Below are positions 33,180 through 45,186 of a stretch of 64,000 nucleotides of DNA, one piece after another. Source of the stretch: Loripinus fragilis (lineage: Eukaryota > Mollusca > Bivalvia > Lucinida > Lucinidae); the NCBI GenBank assembly GCA_964019695.1, contig OZ026522.1, positions 64,131,811 through 64,195,810 on the forward strand. Direction: 5' to 3'. Positions within the stretch are counted from its first letter, which is position 1; every line of letters starts with the position of its first letter. The position numbers were made by a program, and so were the translations under genes. The notes under the pieces were generated by a model. That model was not told the DNA's origin. It did no database searches and worked only from the letters and a program-made list of their open reading frames with translations.

Positions 33180-34461
33180 CTATCTGAGTGTGACCAATCT
33201 GCCTTCCCTGGGGGTACCTGGGTACCAGGCCTGACGGCACAGCTCAGCACTCATTATTTAGGTTTACTTCATGGCCAGGCAGAAATCCCCATTTAGAAGG
33301 CAAGGCTTCCAAACTCCCTCTTGGATGATACCAAAGAGGGAGCCTCAGCAGCAGCTGCTGGCAGTCTGTTCCATACTGGGATGGTTCTGGGGAAGAAGCT
33401 TAATTTGAAGCAGTAGGTAGATGTAGGGTACTGTTGGAACTTGAAGGGGTGTGCTGCTCTTGTCTTCTTGCTGGCTGGTATCAAGTATCTGGAGTGTGGT
33501 ATGGCTATCAGGTTGTGTACGATTTTGTAGAAGACAGTAAGTTGCAGCTTTGTTCTTCTGGATTCACGTGTCTCCCATCCAAGGTAGTCCAAAATATCCA
33601 TCATGCTGCTCGTATTTCTGTATCTGCTCACCATCTCCACTTGGTATTTCTGGTCTCTTTGGTGAGGGTTCCAAACGGTGCAGCAGTGGTCTATGTTTGA
33701 TCTGACCATGGAAGTGTAAGCTTGAACCTTGGTTTCTTCGCTGGCCTTTTGCATATTATGGCATAGAAATCTGAGCATGCTGTTTGCCTTTTTTTGTAAC
33801 TCTGCTTACATGCTGATTCCAAGATAGGTTATGTTGCAGGTCCACACCAAGGTACTTGGATGTAGCCTCCTCGACTAAGACTGTGCCTTTGAGTCTGTAG
33901 CTGAATATCAAGGTTGATTTAGCTCAGGAAACACGTAACACATTACATTTCTGAATGTGTAAGTCCATTCCCCACTTCCATTCTCATTCTGCAAGTGTGT
34001 CAAGATCCTCTTTTAGAATAAGTTGGTCTTGGTTAGACTTTATCTCTCTGTAGACAATGAAGTCATCAGCAAACATTCATGCCTTTCAGTTTATGTTGAC
34101 CGGTATATCATTGATAAAAAAAAAGAAAAATAGAACTGGTCCTAACACCTAGCCTTGAGGGGCGCCACTTATTACAGGTACTTTCTCTGATGACTGGCCC
34201 TCCGCTAAAACTTACTGTGTTCTCTGACTGAGGAATGAAGCTATCTACTGGTATGCGTTGCCACGTATCCCATAGTGACGCATCTTCTTCAGTAAGCGCT
34301 GTTGAGGTACATGGTCAAAAGCTTAACTGAAGTCACCATGTCGGTCTGTGTCGTTTTGTCGAGGGATCCAGCCAGCTCATGATAGATATAGGATCTGGGT
34401 CTCATAGCTCAGCTTGGCCCTAAATCCATGTTGGCAGTCGTTGAGAATGTCATGTTTCTCA
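33180..34461 (-). pseudogene. LINE (CR1/Jockey-like) reverse transcriptase, split by a DNA element
   Basis: Minus strand from NDCQHGFRAKLSYETQ (34,440) through DHVPQQRLL, SGAPQG, LGPVLFFFFINDIP, catalytic FADDF, KYLGVDL, SNIDHCCTVWNPHQ and VWNRLPAA, to the end at 33,293. Several stops and frameshifts are present. The upstream part of the gene (VSNRVKYLEK) is found on the far side of the 34,462-37,732 element at 37,741-37,800. The element therefore landed in this LINE at the codons for EKHD. Confidence 0.8.
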
Positions 34462-37400
34462 GGATTACAGTCAAAACGTCCCCAAGTCAAAACGCCTCTA
34501 CTCAATACGTCCCCGAACTGGTCAAAACGTCCCCAAAAAATGGTCATAACGTCCCCATGGTAAAAAATGTTGGTCAAAATGTCCCCAAAATGATTTTTAT
34601 TATATATTTTAGTAATTTTAAAGCATAATCTGGGATGTTAGAATGAAATTATTTTAGATATTTTAGTGTTTTTATCTTGATTTCATTCTGTTATTTCGGT
34701 AATATAGCATTAAGAATGCAGTTTTCCGACAAACCTTTTATACAAGATCCTTCGAAGATTACATATATACTAACTAGCTTTTTGATGATTTACTTTGTGG
34801 TAATGATGAGACAATCGGTATTATTGTAAGTTTGGAGTAATTATTTAATTTCGAGCAAACATATGCATAAAGTTATTATCTAAATCTAGGTCTACGCAGT
34901 GTATAAATCTCCTATCCAACAGGCGCAAAATTTGCTAAGGTGTTATGCTTTTGGATAAATAACAAAATTGATAATGAGTGATTAACTCTTTTAAAACAAG
35001 TGTCTAATACATATATAATTGAACTGTATGATAATAACGTGTGAAAAACCTGCAGCCCCCAAATTATGACAGTGACTCCATAATCAAAAAACTTAATTAA
35101 CAAACTTCTATACGCGATATCCAATACATTGGACGTATATACATATTGCATGCAACAAAACATTATGTATCCGTAGTGTATTGGCGTATGCATTGTACAT
35201 CAGTGTTATCTTGCAGTCGTTCATTCATACGTCAGATGGATGGATGGGTGGACTGATGGATGCATTTACGCACTGATGGATTAAAGTATATAAACAGCTA
35301 TTTAGTACTTACGTATGTACGCATGCTCGTCTGTGTTAAGTCCTTAGATTCTTATCATTAGAAAATTGAACAGCATTCTTCAATGAAACAAGCCCCCTAA
35401 TGCAAAAGAACATTTTCTGTGTAGAGCAATTTTATTTATTACTATTGTCATAAAGTGATTAACAACCTCGCCTATCAGATTGCACGGATGCGCAAATTGG
35501 TCTGGGCCCTCCTAGAAATTTTGTATGAAGGAAATTTGTATATTATATCTGTATTGAGCGAATAACAACGGCGAGGATCAAACTGCATGAATGTGCTGCT
35601 TGGTCTGCGCCTTTGTTGTTCGCATGCAACCAAGTCGCGTTTCTCGCAACATATGTCCCACCTGTTATGAGAACATGTATATATTGTTATAAATGTGTTT
35701 TGATAAAAAACATGAAATTAAAAAAAAAATATGTATGATTATATACATAATATACTTGTGTTGTTATGTAAGTTCACGTCGACAGTGTGCTGTTGGGTCT
35801 ACCCTGACTAATTGCTCTTGAACTTGATAAATTATTGGTCATACAGAACCAAAGTCGATATATAGTATTAAATCTTAACATGCTGGTATCTTCTGCTGAT
35901 AACATTTGCAGTGGGCTTATACCCAGATCAGACCAGACATAATGGTAGGGTTATCTGGACATATTGGAGGCACCCAGGGGTCGGTGCTCCCTTGATCCTT
36001 GAAAATTATGCATTGATCTCCCCAAATCCCTGGAAGAAAATTCCTCAGCTCCCTGAAAGTATTTTTCCTTTGCTCCCAAAATCCTTAAAATTAATTCAGC
36101 TTCTCCCCAAATCCCCAAAAAATATAAGCCAATTCTCCCTAAAAAGTATTTTACTTTCCATAGGATTAAATTCACATACTTAAAATTATGAAGCTTTACA
36201 CGATCGGATGACTTAAATTAATATTCATTAATTTTATGTTATACGTGTAAAGATAGTGCTAAGCCACGGAATACACAATATATAATTTTAATGAAATGCA
36301 TGATATTATATAGCTCAAAGTATGAGGCCATCCTTAAAATTCTGTTGCTGGACCTGGTAGAGTAGGTATGGAGGAATGCTCTCTAGATTTGATTTTTTTA
36401 TTAGGGGCAGCTAGACCATTTGATTTTCTGGTGGGGGGCTATTTTTTCCAATAGATGAAACAATTTTCTTAAACAAAGTGAAAGCAATTACTTTTGCAAC
36501 CATATATAGTGTTATAATTGCATAAGTTTGACTTCTTTTTCAATAAGTAAGAATAGATCTGATCAACATATATTAAAGTTTTAATAAAAAAAAACCCCAT
36601 CTAATTACCTAGATAGAAAATTACATACCAGTTGCGTAGTTAGCCCTGTTATGATGTTGATTCACACTGGTGCCAGGGGGGGGGGGGGTGCGAGGGTATG
36701 CTCCCAGAAAAAAATGATAAAAATGGTGCGATCTGGTGCATTCTGAGTGTTCCAAAGGATGTTACTATCAACCTAAAAATCAACAATTTTTAGGATAATA
36801 AATCAACAACAACCCAAATTTTGTGCCATATTTTTCTCCAAGATCAATCCAGATGTGCATGTTAGCACAAAAATAAATACATTCACATTTTACAACAGGA
36901 GTCTGGGGGGCAAAAGCCCCAAGGAGCCAAAGAAATGTAAAAAATGGAGGCTTTTCCTTTTTTCATCAAATGTTACATACCTGTCGTACAGATAGTCATG
37001 TAATGATGTGGATTCAGATTTGTGCTAGGGGGTCCGAGGGCATGCTCCCCCAAACATTTTATCTATCTATCTCTTTCTACTGGCACGATCGCATGCGATC
37101 ATTATGCCAGGGAGTGCGAAATTTGGAATTTTGAAGAAAAAACAATGCAAAACAAAAAAAAAAAACAAGAAAAATCTTTCGGCTGTGTTTTGACTAAATG
37201 AGGAGTGCCCTAAACTCCTCAGTAGTCTGGGAATTGACCACCGAAGGAGTAAGACCATTCCACTGTGGAATAGTTCAGGGAAAAATGAGTTCTTCAGGGC
37301 ATCAATGTATGTCTGGTATCTACAATATTGGGAACTGAAAATATATAGCCATTCTCCCCCAGATTCCCAAAACCCCTGGGGCCCCATTATGATGGTATTC

Positions 37401-37732
37401 CCGAAACAGCCCTTTAGAAACGTTATTTTGAAGAAAAAAACAAAAGCAGACAACAAAACATGCGAAAAACGATTTTACTTTAACGTTGACTACATAGCAG
37501 CATGAACATAAAACGCCCTATTAAAACATCATTTCAAACTCTCATACATTAGTATCAGAAACTAAAACAAGCATTTTCTTTGTAAGTATACCATATTTCT
37601 TCGAAAAATCCCCTTTGAAAAAATGGGGGCGTTTTATGGGGACGTTTTGACCAATCTTTTTTTCATATTTTGGGACGATTTGCCAAATTGGGGGAGGGGC
37701 GTTTTGACTAGGGGACGTTTTGACTTGCATCC
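34462..37732. mobile_element. 3.27-kb non-autonomous DNA element, GTCAAAACGTCCCC termini, ~8-bp TSD
   Basis: Left GGATTACAGTCAAAACGTCC continues CCAAGTCAAAACGCC. The complement of the right end is GGATGCAAGTCAAAACGTCC continuing CCTAGTCAAAACGCC, so the TIR is about 35 bp. GGTCAAAACGTCCCC-like phrases are iterated inside both ends. The flanks are GTTTCTCA (34,454-34,461) and GTTTCTCC (37,733-37,740), a 7-of-8 target duplication that lies within LINE codons on both sides. No transposase was recognised. The interior has a G13 run near 36,676, two copies of a GTAGTTAGCCC/GTGCTAGG segment (36,620 and 36,968) and CCCCAAATCCC iterations at 35,980-36,130. Confidence 0.75.
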
Positions 37733-37740
37733 GTTTCTCC

Positions 37741-37800
37741 AGGTATTTTACCCTGTTACTCACAATTTAAGAATTAGGCAAATAACACAGGAGACAAATT
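37741..37800 (-). pseudogene. LINE RT piece displaced by the 34.46-37.73 kb element
   Basis: On the minus strand VSNRVKYLEK joins, across the element, to KHDILNDCQHGFR at 34,440. This is the normal order in CR1/Jockey reverse transcriptases. The upstream end fades out near 37,800. Confidence 0.6.
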
Positions 37801-38229
37801 TCCCCTTGCCGCGCCCCACGCAGACAAGGGAAGAAATTTTGATTGTGGTATTTCCTGATCATACTCACTTCCCAACTTTATGAATAGTGGAGGCTGCTAC
37901 CTTAAATATAATATGCATAAAGTATTTTGAGATGACCCCTGATGTATCGATAGCTCTATTACACTTCCTGTTCCTGTTATGAAGCGCCATCTGCAACCGA
38001 AACACGAATTTATCATTCAGTTGATTATTGACAGCTGAGCTATGAGCATTCCCAACAAATAAATTATCGGCTTCAGAGCAATTTTGTAAATGAAATGGAA
38101 TACGGTTGATAAAATCAAACGATAAGACTGGAATGTAGTATTCAGCAAGATATCGCTATCGGGAACTGGTCAGTAAACATTTCAAAATGGTGAAAAGTTT
38201 GTGATAGACCGCTAGCCATTCAGGCTACA

Positions 38230-38391
38230 ATGCAATGCAATAAATTTATTATTCAGCTTTGTCTTTTTGGACTTTTACTGCAACTATCTCAGAGTGGGCA
38301 CTACACTGGAGAATGGGCCGTTCATATAGAAGGGGGAGAAGAACGGGCAAAGAGAGTGGCAGAAGACTATGGATTTGTTTACATTGGAAAG
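38230..38391 (+). CDS. First coding exon of a furin/PC-like proprotein convertase
   Basis: ATG at 38,230 follows an in-frame TGA at 38,191. The first 23 residues form a signal peptide: short n-region MQCNK, hydrophobic residues 6-19, polar SQSG. Residues 24-54 read HYTGEWAVHIEGG, then RAKRVAEDYGF and YIGK. This matches the start of the S8 pro-domain of kexin/furin-type convertases (pattern WAVxIxGG..A..VA..xGFxxxGQ). The frame stops soon after (TGA at 38,401), but AAG at 38,389-38,391 is followed by GTAGGA, a good splice donor, close to where the GQI codons would follow. These enzymes cleave precursors after dibasic sites in the secretory pathway. No second exon was recognised downstream, so the intron would exceed 25 kb or the gene may be broken. 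Which convertase subtype is not decidable. Confidence 0.7.
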
Positions 38392-38583
38392 GTAGGAAAA
38401 TGATTTTGGAATCAAATTAGTGATGTCCAATTATTAGGTCAGCTGAGGTTGACTTTTACAAATAGATGACCACGAAACCAATAAGGTCTGTAAGGGCTTC
38501 GGGCAGTATATAGAGATATATATATTTGGTTTTCAATGATTTTTATTTTAACAAATTTACAAAAGTCGACAAATTTCTGTATA

Positions 38584-39039
38584 CAGGCTTTCAAGTGGGC
38601 CCTACTTTTCCTATTTTTCCTACTTTTCCCTACTTTTTTGATTTGCTCCTACTTTTCCCTACTTTTTCTTGAAAATGCCCTACTATCCCTACTTTTTCAC
38701 TCTAAAATGTCATTTACGCGTAAGAATCCAGAAATTTTTCCTCGCTCGCTCGGATTTTAGAAATCCATCTTATTTTTCTTCAGGGAGTCCACCACTAAAA
38801 CATAATAAAATTTTATTTTTATTCAAAAAGTCTCTCTGTTTAGCCAGTACTATTATTACAGCTCTTGTCCTACTTATTTATTGTATATCTAACAAATGAT
38901 TGTGATGATTTTTGTACTTGGAAAAAGCCCTACTATCCCTACTTTTTTACACCATTTATCCCTTCTTTTTCACTACTATTTCCAAATTTTTATCCCTACT
39001 TTTTCCCTACTTTTTTGTTGAAGGGCACTTGAAAGCCTG
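38584..39039. mobile_element. MITE with CCCTACTTTTT iterations, 6-bp TSD TGTATA
   Basis: Left CAGGCTTTCAAGTGGGCCC, and complement of right CAGGCTTTCAAGTGCCC. Both ends continue into tandem CCCTACTTTTTCC phrases in inverted orientation. Flush direct repeats TGTATA lie at 38,578-38,583 and 39,040-39,045. It lies about 190 bp inside the candidate convertase intron. Confidence 0.85.
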
Positions 39040-39169
39040 TGTATATTAAATGAGAACAGGTAAAAGCAACAACAACATATTTATCTAACATTGACAGTAT
39101 AGATTTCAACTCTGAACAGCTGCAGAGAGTTGTATATCTGGGCTAAACATTTCAAAACTACCCCAAAGT

Positions 39170-39260
39170 TTTCACCGGCGTCACTGCGTTGTGGTCCTTG
39201 AGCAAGACACATTTATCCTAGCTTAGTACTGGTTCAACCCAGGAAGACCAGTCCCTGTTT
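39170..39260 (+). repeat. SINE body remnant
   Basis: GTCACTGCGTTGTGGTCCTTG and AGCAAGACAC match the body of the SINEs at 6.7 and 45.2 kb. The tRNA head is not visible. Confidence 0.5.
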
Positions 39261-39403
39261 AACTGAAAGATTGTTGATTGAACATAAAGAATCAAATCAA
39301 ACAAACAAAACCCCAAAGTTTGGATGTACCATCATGTATGCAGCATCCCCCCCCCAAAAAAAATCTATCGCTTCCATATGAATACCAGTGCCTAAGGCTA
39401 CAT

Positions 39404-41651
39404 GGTTTCTAGTCAACTCGTACCTAAGTCAACTCGTACCCATTTTTGGTCAACTCGTACCTGACCTTTGGTCAACTCATACCTACCCCAAGTCAACTTG
39501 TACCTGAGTCAAAAAAATGGGACAGGGTAGAGCAGGATAGTAGGTAATTCTAGGTCCTGAAAAGCCCTGTCAAACACTTAAACATTACAATTTACTATTT
39601 GTGCTGAGGTTAAGTTCGGGCCAGCCTGTTCAAAGATCCCAACTCTTATGGCAATGGCGCAGCGTTCTGGGAGCTTGTTCAATCATACATAATCATCACA
39701 ATTTAGTATTTGCGATCAGACGAGGTTCAGGCCAGCTGTGGCAAGTTCCCTTACATTTTCCCTATGGGTAGATGTTCGGAATAGCCTGCTTAAGCGACCA
39801 AATCAACATAGTTTTGCTATCTGCAATAAGGAGAGATTCGGGCCAGCCTGTTCAAATATTAAAAACAACTATAAATTACGACCAGTGAGGCTGCGATTAG
39901 GGGAGTTTTGGATCTGCCTGTTCCAATATCATAGACCTTTGTATATAATGACGGCCCCTCAGGGTCTTAGCTGTTTGTATACACAAATTTTTGAATTTCG
40001 GACATAGGTCTGTTATGATAGCACACAGTGTTTTATTTTCATATTTAGCACTAAAATCATAGATGATATTTTGAACTACTCATTTCAAAAAAAGTCAGCA
40101 GACGACAAAACAAAATGCAAATTTGGAGTCATTTAAGTAGTAAGTAGCGAAGGCTCAAATGAGACTGCATGATGAGAGGCTCACCTGGGCTTTCTAAATT
40201 AAAGAACCAAGCTGGTTTTATTTTTAAAATGTTCTAATCAGTTATAAACCAGAAAGATTTCAGTTTATCACATTGCAATTCCGAATTTTCTTTAATAAGA
40301 GTGTACTATCTTTTTTAATTATTCAATTTTTACACTGTCAGACAATGTTAATTTCTTATTACAGCTTAATTAATACAATCACATATTCATCATTGATTAG
40401 GTACAAGATACTGTTTTTCACACCCTACCAATCACCAGCACTTGGCTGTAAAGCAGCTTTATTCACACAAAACCCGCGCCACGAGAAAACATATCTTCAT
40501 AGGTTAGCTCCCGGGGGGGGGGGGGGGGGGGGGGGTACTCTGATATTTTCATACATATGTAGGCTAGAGTCATTTTTTGAGGTTCAAAATTTTGAACTTG
40601 AATATTTTTGGGGGTTTTCAGAAAAAAAAATTTTGGTATGAAGATTTTGGGGATATTTTTTGGACTATATTTCTAGGGGTAATTTCTATGCAATTTAGGG
40701 TCTTTTTTAAGGTCAAGGTACAGAATGGGGGATATTTTGGTGGGTTGCTAAAATTTCAAATATTTTTCAGGTAGCTTGAAATTCCTGATATTTTTTAGGT
40801 GAACGGTAGATGCTGGGCCTAAGCCTACCTATGAAGAAAATAATAAGAGTATCCCCCCTGGGGGTTAGCTACCCTACAAGGGCACATCCAGCATGCTCAG
40901 TTACAAAGACTAGGTTTCATTTTGAATAATGCGCATAGCAAGTTTTGCTATTAAAATTTTGGAGATTGAATAACAAATGCGCTGATCAGACTGCTTGGAT
41001 GCTCTGATCGGTCTATCTAATTGAGCCTGTACCTTTATTGTTTGCCTGCAACAAAACCAGATTTTATGATTTTCGAAGGGACCAGTGCTATTTGCGATGA
41101 TAAGTTTGCAATGTGCTATCCCTGTAAGTTAACACTAAAATAGACCAAAAGAGGTGGCTGCGTACACTTTCATACTAAGACCATCTGATGACGCATCCAG
41201 AGGCTAACATTTAACCATTGATAGTTGTTTAACAGTTATCCATGTTATGACAAAACAGCTCAAAGATTAAATACCTCAAGACCAGTGGCAGTCTGGCTGC
41301 CACCAAAATGGGTGTTAAGTTACACATATTTCTTTTACAGTGTAGAGCCTAGCTATTTCTTCATCTACTGTAATTTGTAAGAGTGAGCATCACCTGGGAA
41401 GTAAACTGACCTATACTGATTTTACCCATTTGTAATTGAACGCTCCTTCTATGGTTATTTTGAGTGCAGAATTCGCTAAGTCGTAACAGAACATATCACT
41501 TTGCTTTTGTTAGGATTAACGTACTTAGACAACGGCATAAAACTCTAGCATATTCTATTATAAATAAACTAAGTTACGAGTTGACTTAGGTACGAGTTGA
41601 CCAAAAATGGGTACGAGTTGACTTAGGTACGAGTCGACCAGTTGACCACCC
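39404..41651. mobile_element. 2.25-kb non-autonomous DNA element, GTCAACTCGTACC termini, 8-bp TSD
   Basis: The left end starts GGTTTCTAGTCAACTCGTAC. It then repeats AAGTCAACTCGTACC, CATTTTTGGTCAACTCGTACC and several degenerate versions to 39,515. The right end carries the same phrases inverted (GGTACGAGTTGAC.. from about 41,575). A perfect 8-bp direct repeat GGCTACAT flanks it (39,396-39,403 and 41,652-41,659). The interior includes an inserted foldback with a G23 run. No transposase was recognised. The design parallels the 34.46-37.73 kb element. Confidence 0.8.
40500..40876. mobile_element. Foldback element with G23 run, inside the 39.4-41.7 kb element
   Basis: Left GGTTAGCTCCCGGG, a run of 23 G (40,513-40,535) and TACTCTGATATTTTC face the right AAGAGTATCCCCCCTGGGGG and TTAGCTACCC in inverted order. 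The interior is G/T-rich with GGGGATATTTT phrases. The exact length of the G run is unreliable. Confidence 0.65.
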
Positions 41652-41997
41652 GGCTACATACTTTTCATAGTATTTAACTATTTAATGAAGCACAAAATGC
41701 TAAAAAGGCAAGAAATGCTGGATTTTAAATAGATTACTGAACAACTGTTTACTCACTTTACTATTCATCAAACCTTCAAGTTTTAATAATTAGGCTGAGA
41801 TCCTGAGCCTCCAAAATTAATGTTATGAGGGCCTTTGAAAAGAATGCTCATTAATTCATTGTATAACCTCATAAAAAATTTTCTATATTGGAAAACTGGA
41901 AAAAGTTATCAATTGGAAAAAGGTGAAGAGCCAGATGAAATGCCATAAATGTGTGGCATTTCATCAGGGTCTACCCAGATGAAAATGCCACTATATG

Positions 41998-42569
41998 CAG
42001 CGCCCTAGATAAGCTTTTGGATCAATTGGGTATTTACGCAACGTGATAATCCTCAATTGTGTACTTGCAAAAACAATTGCGTATTTTCATATTTTTTACG
42101 CCACATTTTTTTCTTCTGTAATTACACGTTTTCTTATTGCATGAAGCCATCGGAAATGTGCTTGCATATTTATTCACTCCCATCGTCTGTCTTTCTAAAG
42201 TAGCAAACTAGCAGATTTTATTGTACCTGAAGCAAACCTCATCCCCTTGTTGACATTCGAGCGTGTACACCTTGCAAAACTTTCACTTTCATCACAGTGT
42301 TTTTCTGCGAAATTCTGGACTGGGCACCGATATTTTCATAAAACTGGAGTTATATTGAGCGCTCGCTGGTAAAAAAAATCAATGCCCGACTGGCATTTGT
42401 TTATTACCCAAATGAAAGGAAATGGACCAAATGGTACGCAATGACATCGCATGTAATTGCATACCGATCGTTAGAATTGCTTTTCGGTACACACACATTT
42501 CATTTTAATTGCTTTTTTGAGGATTTTAATTGCGTATTTACGCAAATACGCTGCTTATCTAGGGTGCTG
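41998..42569 (+). mobile_element. hAT-like MITE, CAGCGCCCTAGATAAGC ends, copy 1, TSD TATATG
   Basis: Left CAGCGCCCTAGATAAGC; complement of right CAGCACCCTAGATAAGC. Subterminal AATTGCGTATTTACGCAA motifs occur at both ends. Flush 6-bp direct repeats TATATG lie at 41,992-41,997 and 42,570-42,575. It is 572 bp, with no transposase. Confidence 0.85.
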
Positions 42570-43021
42570 TATATGATTTAGAAATAGTGACCTGTGACCC
42601 CTTAGAATATATGTAATGGACAGTCCTTATTGTATAATTTGTATTTACCTGTGTATGAAAATCTATCAGAATACAATCTATGAGCTGGAAATAGTTTTGA
42701 ATCCAATAGGTTTTTTTAAGTGACATAAATTTTGTTTAAGTATCATTATGGGCAGGCAGGGCAGCTACATGTAATATCATGTACATGTAGATAGAAGGTA
42801 GAAGTATTTGAAAATGGTAGTGAGGTAGTTGTAATGTGTCAAAAATTTTGACAGGTATCGATTTTCAGATTTGTCATTTTAGGACTACGTAAAGGTGACC
42901 ATGAGTACATTTAGTGCCTAGTTAATGTAAAAATTTGAAAGCCCTCTTGAAATTGCACCACCTATGGAAAGACTGGAAATCAGAAATCAGAAGTTTGTAT
43001 CTTTGCAAACATAGAAAATGT

Positions 43022-43196
43022 GTCAGGCCTTTAGTTAAGAGTGCGTACCAGAAAAATAAATTTCTTATTTCTCGACCAAAATATATGTTGTGGGTACTCA
43101 AAAGAATTGTCTCAATGAGACAGTTCTCTTGAGCACCCAAAACGTATGCTAAAAATCATGGGTAAGAAGATATTTACAACTTTACGCTGAAAATTT
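43022..43196. mobile_element. Foldback MITE, GAGACGGTTCTTTTGAG family, copy 4
   Basis: It runs from TCAGGCCTTTAGTTAAGAGTG through AAAAGAATTGTCTCAATGAG to AACTTTACGCTGAAAATTT. The whole copy is a near-complete imperfect palindrome. The sequence AGGCCTTTAGTTAAGAGTGC recurs at copy 5. Confidence 0.75.
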
Positions 43197-43221
43197 TTGT
43201 TTATCTAAACCTATGGTGTGT

Positions 43222-44330
43222 GCTTAAAGGAGACAGCAACCCTAATGATAAGAACATTGTGTATATTTTATCAGAAAAAGCTCTATGAACCATGAATTTT
43301 GATACAAGTACAGCGCCCTAGATAAGCTTTTGGGTCAATTGGGTATTTACGCAACCTGGTTATCCTCAATTGCGTAGTTGCAAAAACAATTGCGTATTTT
43401 TTTGTTTATTTTCTTTAATACGCCATGTTTATGGCAGTGATTACATACGTTTTCTAATTGAATGAAGCCATCGCGCATGTGCCTACATATTTACTCTCAT
43501 CGTCTGACTAACTAGGGGATTTTTATTGTACCTGAAGCAAATCTCATCGCCTTGTTGACATTAATTGCTCGCATCCATTTTGCAGTTTCATTTTCCGCTA
43601 AAATACTTGACTGGTGCCGATATTTATTCATAAAATTGGAATTATACTGTGCGCTCGCTAGTAAAAAAAAATCAATACCCGACTGGCATTTGTATATTAC
43701 ACAAATGGAAACGAAATGGCCCGAATGATACGCAATGACATCGCATGTAATGGCATACCGATCGACGGAATTGCTTTTCGGTACGCACACATTTAATTTC
43801 AATTGCTTTTTTGATGATTTTAATTGCGTATTTACGCAAATACGCTGCTTAACTAGGCTGCTGCAAGTATCATCAAAATCAGTTGAAAAATGGGGAAGTT
43901 ATGGGTATTTAAAGAATTCAATATGGCCAACATTTAGCCACCATTTTGAATATTTAATAAGTTTTCAGAATTATTTCAACTGCTTAATTTTGAGTTATCA
44001 ATACTATCACAGCATCTGTGTTTCAGCAGATATGCAGCTTTATACGGTATATAAAGGAAAATGTTTTATTAAAGATAGTTGCAAGTAATCCATTGGTTTG
44101 TCTTTTATTTTGATTATGCATATTTAATTAGGCTGTGTGGCGTCACTAAGCCTACAATATGGCTGCCTCCGTTACAGTCCATTTGCAAATATTCAAACGT
44201 GTACAACTTCTTATATTATTTTTTTCAACAGATTTAGATGAAACTGGTTGTGGTATCAAAATTCATGGCTTATTAAGATCGTTCATAATATAAAACATAG
44301 TAATCGTCAGGGTTGCTGTCCCCTTTAAGC
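43222..44330. mobile_element. TIR element GCTTAAAGGRGACAGCAACCCT, split by a nested MITE
   Basis: Left GCTTAAAGGAGACAGCAACC; complement of right GCTTAAAGGGGACAGCAACC. Subterminal TGAACCATGAATTTTGATAC is matched inverted near 44,255-44,290. The 43,311-43,863 element sits inside. Without it the host element is about 550 bp. Its own target duplication is unclear. Confidence 0.7.
43311..43863 (+). mobile_element. hAT-like MITE, CAGCGCCCTAGATAAGC ends, copy 2, TSD CAAGTA
   Basis: Same family and orientation as 41,998-42,569, moderately diverged from it. Flush 6-bp direct repeats CAAGTA lie at 43,305-43,310 and 43,864-43,869. It is nested in the 43,222-44,330 element. Confidence 0.85.
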
Positions 44331-45186
44331 ATTGTGCCCTTAATAGGTCAATTATGGTATAATATAGTTTTTCACCCCAGGCCTGAAAAGCCAAGTTCCA
44401 AGAAGTCTGATTTTCAAGTTTTTGAGTCAACAGAAATCACACTTTATTCCCATGAAGCTTTCTTTTGGTGTGTGAAGAATCTGGAATCATCGTCACCATG
44501 GTGAAGCCAAGGGTCTATTCTCCGTAAAATCTTGTAGTTATGTAAATTGAAATATAGATCTTTATTACTACGATGGCTGTTGCAGAAGCCAGCAAAAGAC
44601 TCTTGATATCTCAAAAATTGGTTTGTAGCATCAATATTCTGTTGATTTATCTGGCCCTATGCCAGGCAGGAAGCCATCAAACAAGATTTCATAGGAGAAA
44701 ACTTGTAGTGATGCCTTTTTTGTTGAAATTGGCCATAATATATTCTTCTGCATGAAGACCCTTATTATGTTAGAAATTGAAGAACCTGATTCTGTGGGTG
44801 GAGTTAGTTTTTTTATACATACATTTGTATAGGGAAAACTTAAAAATCTTCTTGCCAGAAACTATACGGTGTAGATTTGGCTTTAATGGTCCTTGTATGA
44901 CCCTCTCACAAGATTGATTGATAAAAAACAATGGCCCCAAGGGGGTGGGAGGGGGTTTAGTTTTTCTAATGTCAACCATTTTTTTGTGGAAAGTTCTTTC
45001 AGGAATACCATAAAAATGTCAGTTTAGATCCAGATCAGGCTTGTTGCTTATTTATGTTGGGCCTTATCTGGGTCCAAACCGTTTGCAAAGGTTATCAGCA
45101 AAGAAGACACAGGCAGGCACAGAGTTATAAGATCTTGTGAAAAACTTCCTGGGCTGATTTAGAAAAAAATAATTGGCCCACATCAT
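44331..45186. other. Non-coding; CAGACGAC-family trace
   Basis: No gene was seen. At 45,010-45,130 GGTCCAAACCGTTTGCAAAGG and GGCAGGCACAGAGTTATAAG mark a repeat fragment of the same type as at 8,070 and 14,655. Confidence 0.5.

Noticed and set aside
40273..40641. 122-residue open frame containing a Gly run
   Set aside because: The Gly run is the G23 homopolymer of a foldback element; no protein family.
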